The position numbers and the translations under genes were made by a program. From Bradysia coprophila (lineage: Eukaryota; Arthropoda; Insecta; Diptera; Sciaridae), in the NCBI RefSeq assembly GCF_014529535.1, contig NW_023503372.1, positions 2,812,263 to 2,876,262 on the forward strand: a stretch of 64,000 nucleotides of DNA, written 5' to 3'. The notes beneath the pieces are model-generated. The model saw only the letters and a program-made list of their open reading frames with translations. It had not been told where the DNA came from and did not search any database. Below are positions 36,901 through 48,000 of this stretch, piece after piece (position 1 is the stretch's first letter; the number at the start of each line of letters is the position of its first letter).

Positions 36901-38036
36901 GTGGGTTGGACAAATATTTGCAATTTTTCTAGTCAGGGGGCGTCCATATTCAGGAGACATACTTGTAAATGATCTTCACCTTACGCAAACTTTGTCGGCC
37001 TTTGTGGCTCTGTCGTGGAATGTACTGTTGCCAATCGGACTGATGACCTTATGTATTATGGAGTACAGACAATCGAATTCAAGAGACTTGTATCAATGGA
37101 GAGGCAGAACGTATTGGGCGATGTGGACAAGAAAACTGGGCGGATTTATGCAAGTCGGTTTTCTGTTGCTCGTTCCGATCACTTCTATCATCCAGATCTA
37201 TCGTTATCTGAGTAACGGGCCGCCAGACATTTTAGATGTAAGTCATGTTACACATGACGTGCAACTGGCATTTTCTAATCTTCTGATCTTTTCGCAGAGG
37301 ATTCAGGCACTCTATCGGCCATCGTTAAGCAGACCAACATCAGCTCAAAATCGTTACACAGAGAACCGAAACGATCGGCCAGATCCTAATAACTCTATTC
37401 CGGCTGTTATAACATTGGAGGCGCGTACAATGACTGAAGATGCACCGCCAAAGTATACGCCACCACCATCATATACAACAGCCACTGGTGCTAGGATAGC
37501 CAAAATGCTTAGGAATAGTATCCGCCGTAGTGTTCGAAGGTAACTATTCGCCAGCATCGCATCATACCGTGTGCTCATTGCATCTCTCATTTGTAATTTA
37601 CAGAATAATCGGTGAACCGAGTAGCCGACAAAGACCTAGCATACCACAGACCGTAAACATTTCGTTTGACGAATGTTTGCCGCCAGCTTATTCGACCGTT
37701 CGCCGGGATCCAATCGTAAATCTGCAGCACGAAGTCGTCAACAATCGGAATACACTCGATCCGCACCGACAAATCCAAACGACCGAACTGATGAACCGAT
37801 CTCGAACGTTAACCGCACAGGATGTGGCTCAACTATTACGACCCAGTGATTTGCAGTATCAACGTGCCGCATCACTCGGCACCTATGTGGAACAGGACCG
37901 GATACTTCGAAATTCACTGCAAAAGGAATTGTCGCGATCGGCCGAGAATTTGGTGTTGAATGCGGCTCCGGTAGGTGAAAGTAGCATCATTGATCTCAAC
38001 CATTGCAATGATGACCGGAATACATCTGTGATTTGA
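27909..38036 (+). CDS. bdg: SLC6-type (Na+/Cl- neurotransmitter transporter family) membrane protein, bedraggled-like
   Basis: Exons: 27909-29040, 32750-33285, 33351-33532, 35161-35336, 35403-35812, 35878-36042, 36109-36391, 36450-37237, 37298-37539 and 37604-38036; 4347 nt, 1448 aa, all phases agree. Residues 1 to about 640 are hydrophilic, Ser/Asn/Glu-rich, with three copies of [FY]CTLR (28-31, 50-53, 148-151). The membrane domain starts about residue 650. It reads ISRFSILSIYFGG, then PMLWLQMALGSRLKGGPISMWRVSPICKGIG, which aligns to SLC6 TM1-TM3, then WLSAAQEAFLTWALFGASI and RRDALIVVLITISG (TM6-TM7). TM1 has FNISRF where typical members have NVWRFPY, so ion and substrate coordination may be altered. 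The cytosolic tail has PPKY (1274), PPSY (1280) and PPAY (1331). The long N-terminus plus a degenerate SLC6 core fits fly bedraggled, a putative transporter linked to tissue polarity. Family assignment is firm; the orthologue name and the linkage of exon 1 are less certain. Confidence 0.8.
29161..29360 (+). repeat. Dispersed AT-rich repeat family (copy B), in intron 1 of the SLC6-like gene
   Basis: Block order CTGTTACAGACGGCAAGCAT ... CAAATCTTGTACTTA ... CAAAGCCTGTCATTG ... GTCGTCGTTATCAATAACAG ... GAATAGCAGTATGT matches the reverse complement of 11692-11893. A second, partial copy lies at about 29500-29625 in the same intron. Confidence 0.65.
30288..30672. repeat. Two arrays of a 23-bp palindrome at a 36-bp period
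   Basis: The unit is CTATTTGCAGTTCCTGCAAATAG, itself a dyad. Copies start at 30288, 30324 and 30360 and again at 30578, 30614 and 30650, exactly 36 bp apart within each array. The spacer is TGCTTCATGGAGA-like. The two arrays are separated by about 195 bp and bracketed by direct copies of TTCGTAAAACGA at about 30271 and 30680. They lie in intron 1 of the SLC6-like gene. Confidence 0.85.
30700..32749. other. Remainder of intron 1 of the SLC6-like gene
   Basis: AT-rich intronic DNA. No exon or complete element was recognised. Near 31425-31460 there is a B-box-like GGTTTCGATTCCG, but no matching A box. Confidence 0.4.
33533..35160. other. Intron 3 of the SLC6-like gene
   Basis: 1.6 kb between a GTAAGATAG donor and a TTTCTTCCAG acceptor. 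Open frames at 33762-34046 and 34143-34409 show no domain. Bases 34270-34390 resemble part of the dispersed repeat family (CTACTACTTCATTACTTTC). Confidence 0.45.
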
Positions 38037-41000
38037 AAGGAAGACAACGATTGAATCCCACATCCCCCATTTGACAAAGGAAGTGTGCAATTTCGACAAC
38101 GAAATGAAATTTTTCTTTTCAACGATCTTCTCTGTGTATGAACTCCTCTCGAACATCCGTCCTATACAGTAATGACGAAATGATTTTTTTGTGTTTGTTT
38201 TTTAATAATTTATTTAGCTTTAGTAACAATAAGAAAGGAATGCGACAGACATGGAATGACAATTTTTTTTTAGAAGTGATGTTAGACGACAAGACTTGTT
38301 AATGCTTTTTAGTGAATTTTGTAAAATCAGCGTTAAGCCTGGAATCATCGAGACTATGGAAAATAAATTGATTGATGAAAAGTGTTTGATGTTTTATCTG
38401 TTAAGGAAGGACAAAAATAGGCAGTGAACAATACGGTTAATAGGCTACGCCCGATGAACATTTCATTCAAGTATTGACAAATATCTTACTGAAGCAGGAA
38501 CTAACAGGTAATGCAACTATCACAAACAAGAAGCTTATGAAAATCGTCTCAGTTGATCGAGAGGTAAGTTGATTGGAACATTAACTAGGGTCTATATTTT
38601 TAAAATTCGAGAAGATGACTGGAAAGAACAGCAGAATTTCCAAGTCAGACCCAGCCTGCCAATAGAATTTTTAAATCTGATTTTGTAAAATTTATAGATT
38701 ATTGATTAAAGTGAAAGGGGTACGAGCTATCACCTTTTGAAGTTCATCAAAATTTCCGGTCTTTGACTGACACATTATTTTTGTTATTTTCGAACAATGG
38801 TACTGGACATGTAAGATATTTGTGCTTGCCCTGTATCTACTGGACAATGTCTATCCAAAGAACTATCACACATGTATATCCACAGCCATAGCACTGTCGC
38901 TAGGCAGTGCGTTGCCACAGCCTGTAGCGGCAGTAAATCACGGACAAAAAACACCAATTTTCGACTTTTTGTGAAAATTCACCAGCCAATAAAATAGTAT
39001 TAAAATTAGACGACTGCGGCGTTAGACTATTGGAGGCAAGGGCTGTCTGGGCTAGGAAGCCAAGCGTTGCTAAAAAATAGCTCCAACGGAGTCTGGTCCA
39101 CTTTTAAAAAAATTCTTCATATGGAAGAACGAAAAAGGGAATAGCTACTTTTTTTGTCACATGAATTCCTAGACTTTTTACTTCAGTAATCGTTTGACGA
39201 ACTTCCCTAAAATTCTTAGGATTTTTTTTAAATTCTAGAAATGTTAGTCTTGATGCCATGATTCTTTTGAAAAACAGCCCTCCCAAATCGGATGCAGTTT
39301 CTAGTGGAACTTTTTATGCATACCTAGAAGGGACTCGACTCTAGAAACCAATTTCAAAAAAATTCTTCGAAGCTTGTGTGGTTAGCGAGAGGTCATCAAA
39401 AACCGAAAAATTGCACTTTTCTTACAAAAAAAATCTCCAGTTACACGAGCCGTATAGGGTAATTTGAAAGGTAATTTTATGTGCTTTTGCGCCAAATAGG
39501 GTCTTACGTGGCTTGGATGCATCTACGATGAAATAGAAGTTGAAATGTTTAAGTGCCCATATTTCATCGCATATGCATCCATGAGACCCGAAAGTACATA
39601 AAATTACCTATCCAATGCCCTACCACACGATCATGTACGTTTCGTGTACCTCGAGTGACTTCTGTAAGAACAGTGTAAGTTCTCCGTCTTTTTCGGTTGA
39701 AAACTTCAACGGCACATATTACATTGCAATAGTACATTTGAATACCTTTCTAATGGCACCCCACACCCACACGACACTGTACGGCTCGTGTAAATGAAGA
39801 AATTTTTGTAAGAAAAGTGCAAGTTTTCGGTTTTTGATCACCTTTCACCAGCCCCACAAGCTTCGAAGGATTTTTTTTGTAGGTGTTTTGGCTTCTAGGG
39901 TCAAATACCTTTCTAGGCACATATGAAAAAGTTCACTGGAAAATGCGTCTGATTTCGGTAGGCTATTTTTCAAAAGAATAAACCTTAAATGGAATAAATG
40001 GCAAACAATCGACATGCAATTTTATTTGGAAGGGTAGTTAAGAGGATGCTAAAATTACGAACTTGATTAGATACCTTCGGTGAAAGTAATTTTGTTCATG
40101 CCTTATAATACTTGCCTTGTCTTCGAAGACTTTGCAATAAACTGACCTTACTAAATTTCGATCTGTTTATTGTTTTGTTATGTTTCTATATGTCTTCATC
40201 GGTTGGATGATTCGGGAAACCATAAATTCTGAATACTTACGGCGTGGGGTAATTTGGCACACGGTGCTAAAACAACGCATTTTTCAACTACCTAAAAGGT
40301 GAACTCGCACACGATTTTTCGATACCAAAATTTTGTAAAGGGAGTCATTAAGTCGATGACATGGCTAAAAAGCATTTGCAGCAATGAACTTGCGTGTTAC
40401 CAAAAGCATCAATTATGTCGGAATCATCATCATTCAATCTGGCACTCCTTCATTCGTATCTGTCGATCCTCTTATAGCAGATCATAATCAGATTTATCGC
40501 TCATTTTGGTCGTGCTGTTGTCGTCTCAATGTGTTTTCGCGTTTGAAGGACGCAAAATGAAGAATTTTCTTTAGGCATAGTAATTGTGGGGTTGGATGTA
40601 TGACTTTAAACTTGTTTTAAAAACATTTTATTTAATTATTCAATTTACATACGGGTTGTAAAGAAATAGAAATTACAGATAAAATATCTGATCGAGGCGA
40701 GTTGACGCGGGAATCGTTGATAAAATGGAAGAAGCATTTGCCCTCTGGATTGCTAACGATATGCGTTGAACTAAATATTCATGAGATCTAGGATTCTCCA
40801 CTGACTTCGTTGAGCTTAGGACCGATCTTGCTTATCAAGTACAAAGCGTCCGATGACCAGGGGCCGAGCGTCTCCACTGCGAAGGCGTTAAAAATGTAAT
40901 TTCCCCTTTTCCCCGACTTTAAACTAGTTCTTAGAGAGACATTCCGTTAATGATGGTTCCAAGGTAACGTAAAATAATTTAGTCAGATCAAACCACCGAG

Positions 41001-42030
41001 CTTTAAATTGATTTTTTTTATTCGAAACAAAATCATTTGTCCAAACGATCACTTTGGTTAACCGTCAAAACCCATCAATTATCCAAATTTTTCTAATTTC
41101 TACCACTTGGATGGTTGCGATAGCATTCTAAAATTCAACTAAGACACACAGTAGCACTGACGATGTTCATACCTTGGCCGTGCCGCAAATCATGCAAATA
41201 GAAAATATTCACAGACTTTCTCACCAACTTCCGGATTTCTTGTTAGCCTCTGAAAATACTTTGATTTTTCATGGCACCGTGAATAATTTCAATCCATTCC
41301 AAAATTTGATATTAATCCCACAGCAGCCAATGCTGACTGCTGACCGATACCAACCCTTTTGAGTCACCACCGTGAAGTAAATGTTAACTTTGGATCGTTA
41401 AATTGGCATAGTTCGGTTGACCGAACTATCAATTCACACTAAATTGAAAATCAAATGTACGGCTCAATTAGCCCAGCTTTATTTTACCTTTCCGCAAACG
41501 TTGCATTTTTGCACACGTATCATTTTTCATGTTTAACCAATTATCGAATTCCACAACATTAACAATAATTAATTTAAATTTGTAAACCAAAATTGTGATA
41601 TAATTGTGAAAATGTGATGACTGGGTCAACACACATGCAAAAGCGAAAGTTACGTATCCCAATCCCATACACTTGAAACTTTTTTTTATAGAAACAGCCA
41701 AAGTCCAAGTCTTAAAATTCTTTGAAAAATAATAATGAAGACCAAGCTCGAACTATCGTTGTACGAAAATGTTAATACAAATTCGGTCTTTTGTCCGTCG
41801 TTATCAGCAATTAAACCTCGAATGATTCTTATAATCTCGTATAATTGAATCAGAACATATACAGCTTATCTCGGGGGAAAAAAAGTTCAGAGTTTTCAAT
41901 TCGAATTACTAGTTAGTCTGACGACACTGTGAGTCGAGACGTGTTCGTAACGTGTAGCGTCGATTCAGCTATTTTCATTCACGTTCATATAATTTATTGG
42001 ACCAAATTTGAATTAATTTATTCAACAAAA
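38037..42030. other. Intergenic region between the SLC6-like and NRPS-like genes
   Basis: Starts with the 3' UTR of the SLC6-like gene; AATAAA occurs in GGAAAATAAATTG at about 38360. No further exon is supported. A 720-bp foldback (39261-39980) occupies the centre. The last 150 bp before 42031 should hold the promoter and 5' UTR of the NRPS-like gene, but no TATA box is obvious. Confidence 0.45.
39261..39980. repeat. 720-bp foldback element
   Basis: Left ATTCTTTTGAAAAACAGCC against right GGCTATTTTTCAAAAGAAT form the outer ends. Inner matched blocks include GCATACCTAGAAG / CTTTCTAGGCAC, GAAGCTTGTGTGG / CCCCACAAGCTTC, CACTTTTCTTAC / GTAAGAAAAGTGC, ACACGAGCCGTA / TACGGCTCGTGT and GGTAATTTTATGTGCTTT / AAGTACATAAAATTACC. 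The axis is near 39545. The right half carries about 150 extra bp (about 39615-39775), itself containing a partial duplicate of the TGTAAGAA...AGTGTAAGTT block. No open frame of note. Confidence 0.75.
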
Positions 42031-45000
42031 ATGGTACCGTACATCGAGATGGCCACTTACGGTCAAGGTGGTTGCTTACACGATTTATTTACCACACAAG
42101 CGGCTAAAACACCCAACAAGACAGCAGTTGTTACAGCCGATGGCCAAAAGGTTTGAAATAGTATTCGTTAGGAAAAATCCGGTAATTTTCTGATGAAAAA
42201 TTTAGATTACATTTGATGAACTGAACACTATCACCGATGTGTTAGCTGATAAATTACGAATCTGTGGTGTTGGTAGAAATAAAGTGGTTGGTATTTTCAT
42301 GGAAAGATGCTTGGAGTACACCGTCAGTTACATTGCTATATTAAAAGCAGGTAAAATCATTCACCCTTTGATTCACAAAATTGGGATCGGGTTCAGATCA
42401 ACTTGACGTAATTTTTAACTAAATGTTGACCAGATGTTATATCTAGACTTGAGGATAACTCAAAATCTACGCATGAAACCTTTTACAGACGTCTATGTCA
42501 TCTGTTATCGACCGCGCGACGAAAAATAAGCAATCAAGCTCTTAACAATGAGGTCTTTTATAAATGAAGAGAATGTTAAAATTGATGAAGTAAAAGATCA
42601 AACACTTAGTCAATTGAAGTAATAGATTCTATAATGACACAGATGGTAGCCGTCTGTGAAAGGTTAATCGATGGAACCGAAAAATAACTCTAAACTAATC
42701 AGCGAAATTGGTATCGAATTAAGACGGTGCATATCTTCCCATCGAAATGTCTTATCCGAACAACCTAATACAATCGGTACTGGAGGACTGTAAGCCAGTT
42801 GTAATTTGCACCAAAGCAGCATACAATCACTTGCTTAACACCAACATAACTACATTGTTCCTACAAAACAACTGGGTCGAACAGTATGAAGAGGAGATTA
42901 ATCGACTGGCCGTCAAACCGACCCGCGAACATGTTTTATTGGATGACATGGCGTATACGGTTTATTCATCGGGCACGACTGGTCGACCGAAAGGTATCGT
43001 ATGTCCTCATCGCGGAGCTGTTTACTCTTATGTATGGCGACATCTCGCATTTCCATATGATGACGATGATCGAGAAGCGTGTAACGTATTTTTCGTATGG
43101 GAGATGTTGCGTCCATTGTTAAAAGGTGGGATAAATGATTAAACATTGTGCTGGGTCGCTAATTTTACAAAAATGATTCAGGCATTCCAATGTACATTAT
43201 ACCCGACAACGTTATTTATGATCCACCGAGATTGGTGGCATTCTTAAAAGAACATAAAATCACTAGAATGCTGTTCACTCCATCATTACTGCAAGCGGTA
43301 CTAGATACTCAAGCATCATCTTTAAAGGATTGCTTTAAGACAATGAAGTAAGATAGCCAAAATAACCAAAGACAAAAATCAAAGATCTTCACAAATCTGC
43401 CGTATTAAGCCAAAACACGTTATTTATGTGCTTTCGAAAGCTTTGAGCTTCTTTTGGATTACATTATAAAAGTGTAATTAGTTCTCTGGAATACAAAAAA
43501 GCTTAAAGCTCTCGAAAGCTCTTAAGAAGCAAAGACATAAAGGCAATACGATCTTTTGACTTAGCACAGTAGACCTGCAACACGTTTGTTACGGATCGTC
43601 GCAGATGTGAGGAGAGACAGCCGCTAGGAAACAGAATTCTGTTTGTTCGGTTGCCTTTTTCCGATTTTCCATCTTCCCATGTCTGACTGCTGGCAATCAT
43701 TTTATTTTAGGCAAATTTGGTTGTGCGGTGAAGTCGTAACAACTACACTAAGAAACCGTATCGCATCGTCTCTTCCTTGGGTGAAAATATTAAATCTTTA
43801 CAGCATTTCGGAATGTCATGACGTTGCTTGTTCAGGTATGATAAGTTGAGTATTGAGCCGGTCATACTTAACGCCTAAGCTTTATTTTTAAAGATTTGAC
43901 CGAAGGATTTGGCCTTGAAGGAAGGACCTACTGTCCAGTGGGTAAAATTTTCAACGGTGTCCATGTCGTAGTGATGGATGATGACTATAATGTGAAATCA
44001 ATCGGCGATCCTGGAGAAGTATATTAGAAGTTTAGGAATTCGTTCAAATGATTAAACTAAACCGAAAATCTATCAGGTGTATGTCGGTGGACCAACTTTA
44101 GCCATTGGCTACTTAAATAGGCCGGATCTAAATGAGCAACGTTTTATCAAAACACCTCCATCTCTGGTGGATGCATACGGTTCACGCTTATATCGAACCG
44201 GCGATTGGGGATACCTACTGAGTGATGGTAGTTTGGAAATAATAGGCCGTTGTGATTCAATGGTAAAAATACGAGGCTACACTGTCGAGTTGAAAGTAAG
44301 TGAGTGTTGCTAGAAGCCACAGATTTCATCATTAAATGTGTTTGTATAGGCGGTTGAAGCTGCATTTCTAACCATCCCAGAAATAAACATGAGCTGCGTT
44401 TTGTCGATTGGTACGGAAGGAAGTGATAAATTTCTGGTGGCATATGTGGTGCTCAATGAAGGTTATCCCAGAAATGTCAACAATATCCGTTTGAAGCTGA
44501 AATTTCTGTTACCATTCTATATGATTCCTTCCCAGTTTGTGTTTTTGGAGAAGTAAAAAAAAAACGAAAACTGTTCTACTGAGGAAAAAAACTTAATTTA
44601 ACTTTTCAATTTTGACAGAATTCCGATTCTCGACTCTTCGGGTAAAATCAACAAAAAAGAGTTACCACCCGTACGAGGGTTCAGTGAGGAGGATATAAAT
44701 GTGCAAAATTTTTCCAATCCATTAGCCAGAACACTGGCTACAATTTGGTGCAAAATTTTAAAAATTTCCTCTGTAGATGCAACCGACAATTTTTTCGATT
44801 TAGGCGGGTGAGTAATGCACAAATGCACGAGAGAACTTAAAATGAGTTTTGTCCCTGAAAGTGGGAAGGAATATCAGTTGCAACTTGACGAAAATCGAAA
44901 ATTTGACGAAATTTAAAAAAACACGACGAAATTTCACAAAACTTGACGAAATTTCACAAATCTTGGCAAAATTTCATAAATTCTAACGAAATTCGAAAAT

Positions 45001-48000
45001 TTGACGAAAAACGAAAATTTGACGAAATTAGAAAATTTGACGAAATTCGAAAATTTAACGAAAATCGAAAATTTAACGAAAGTGGAAAATTTGACGAGAT
45101 TTGAAAATTTGACAAAAAACGAAAATTTGATAATCGAAAGTTTGACGAAATTGGAATATTTGACGACACTCACATACATTACATTAGTCCATTACTCGAC
45201 CTTTTGCTTTTCTAAATCAAATTCTACCTTCAGACACTCCTTACTGGCAGCCACAGCCGTGAACCAAATAAATGAAGAGCTTGAAATAGATCTATCAGTT
45301 TTGGACCTGTATAGCAGCTCCACCATCGAATTGTTGCTGCAAAAAATCACGACTGGTGAAAGTAATAAAAAGTCAGAGATAAACTTGTTGGAGAGCTTAG
45401 ATTCAATAGCCATCAAACACATGTAATTTGTGACAGAAACAAGTCGACTGCACAGAGCCCCCGAAGTTGTAGCAACAAAATAGATTTGGAGGCTCTGGTA
45501 GCAGAGTCTGTTGATAATTGTATTGAACCTAGAAATATTATTCCCAAAAAAACATTTCAGACCAAATTTGCAATTACGAGTGTTTTGGAAGTCTGTGAAC
45601 TTACGAAAAGAACAATTTTCTCGTGGCAATATTCTGTTGACAGGAGCAACTGGATACCTAGGGAGTTTTGTTTTGAAGCAATTACTGGAAGAAACGCAAG
45701 TAAGTTCTTTGCATGTGAGCCGATCTAATCGGCTGGATGATGAACTCAAATTACCTTTGAGTTGATCATGCGGCGAAGTTTTCAGCAGGCTGCAGTTTCG
45801 TTTTGATAGAAGAAGCAGTGTAACTTTACACATACGTAAATATACTTTTAAGGCTACCATTTACTGTCTGGTTCGAACGTCAACGTCACAAAATGCTTAC
45901 GAACGTCTCGAGAATGTACTGACTACTAGAAGAATACCAAAAGATTATTTAGCGACCCGAATAGTCCTAATAAGTGGCGATGTCTCACTGAACAAATTCG
46001 GAATGGATGATGTCGACTACATGGCTATATCTTACGATGTTAGTGCCGTTATTCATTGTGGTGCACAAGTCAATTTAATTCTTCCATACGGAGCTTTACA
46101 CAGTGCCAACGTTGTTGGCACTCAAATGGTGTTAGCCTTTTGTATGGATGGAAAATTAAAGCCATTGCATTACATTAGGTAAGTCAAGTTGTTCTAGCTT
46201 TCGAACTGACTGATAATAAAGTCAGTTAGATATTTGTTAGCATCTGTTGTTCACAATGATGGCAAAAGAAAGAGATATGCTTCAGTCAGTGTCCTCTTAT
46301 ATATCTACAGTAAAACTAATGAAGTACAAGATTTCGTGTCAAAAACTAGGCGATACTTAAAACAAAAGAATTAACAGATTTAATCGTTGCAAATCCACTT
46401 GCTGTTATATAAAATTCAAAATTTTTGAAGATCATATCTTTTTTGGTTGTTGTTTCACTTCTCGTTATACAATTTTGTGTTACAGTACAAGTGATGTGTT
46501 TCCCGAAAATTTGAAAAATTGCCAAGAAACGCATAACATGCTCGAACATACCGATCATCTGCAACACGGTTATGGTCAGTCCAAGTGGCTTGCCGAACAG
46601 ATCGTTAATTCGGCTTCGGCGAATGGATTACCAGTGGTAATATCCAGGTAAATGAAAAGAAATCGACCGACTGAGATATTAACTCCCAATGGCATCTACA
46701 AAACTTTTAGATTTGGAAATATTGCCGGTAGCCAGACTTTACCGGTTTGGAATGATAACGATCTGATTCTGTTGATATTACGTGGAGTCATTTTATCAAG
46801 ATCAGCTCCTGATATTGATTGGAAGGTGCGGATTTTTAACAGATTTGCAGTAATCTTAAGTTCTTACTGCTTACACTTAAGATTTTGAATTGCAGGTGGA
46901 ACTGTCACCTGTCGATTTTATCGCTGAGTCGATAGTTAAACTCACTATGGGCGTGACCACTTATTTTGGGAAAAAATTCAACTTCATCAACTCCGACACA
47001 ATGGATTGCCAGTAAGTGTCAAATTCCTAGAACATTCAGACACAAAATGTTTGCCCGATTCAGAAATTTGGAATTTAATTCAAATAAGGAACATATGGCA
47101 ATATCTTCAGCAAATTGGTTACGAAATCAATATTGTTCCGTACGAGCAATGGACCGAATCTGTTCGGAAAACAGCTGCACATTTTGATAATCTTAAACCA
47201 CTGGTTCAGTTACTCAGTACTCGGTTAAAGTAATTTTTTTTCTTAGAGTGTACTCGTTTCGTGATTCGATTCTACAAAATTTGTTTTACACTGTCCACAG
47301 GACCGACGATTACCTAACAAAAGCTTCCACATTCGCACAGGACAATGTTAGTAAGCTTTTGTCAGATTGTGGTTCCACATATCCTCGTTTCAATAACATC
47401 ATGTTGGATAAATATATGAAAACGTTAATGGATGGTCAGTACATTCCTGCTCCTCCAAGACATGATTCGATCCAATTCCAATTAACGAGTAAGCATTGCA
47501 ATTAGAAAAAAAAATTGAAAAATTTTCGTGTTGGTGTGAAGAAAGGTAGGACCAAAATTGACCCGTATACACAGGGAAACATAATTTCTGCGAGGAACAA
47601 TACCAAATGAAGACTATTCGATACAAGATCAGATAAAAATTCTTGAGTCAGTCCTACAGATAATAATTCTCAGTAAATCCCATTCTAGAATCGGTCATTA
47701 CATCTCTCAGTGGAAAAGTAGCTCTCGTCACCGGTGCATCGTCTGGTATTGGAAGGGCCATAGCAAAACAATTGGCAATGTCTGGAATAATAACTGTAGC
47801 GGTAGCAAGACGAATCGATAAACTAATGGAGCTACAAAATGAGTCCGAATACGCATCGACATTGGTGCCAATGAAAGTCGATGTGACCAACAGAGATGAG
47901 GTGGAGTCTTATTCCCGACAATAATTAGTTGATTCAAATTATGAATTCTCTAACCTATTTTCCATTTTCCCATTTTCCATTCAGGTATTTTCGTGTATTT

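Noticed and set aside
27909-38036. Assignment as tincar, another large multi-pass fly protein
   Set aside because: The TM2-TM3 and TM6 segments align with SLC6 transporters, which supports bedraggled instead.
45001-45426. 141-codon frame joining the intronic repeat to carrier-domain sequence
   Set aside because: Its first part is the low-complexity GAAAATTTGACG array inside the intron; the true exon starts after the acceptor at 45233.
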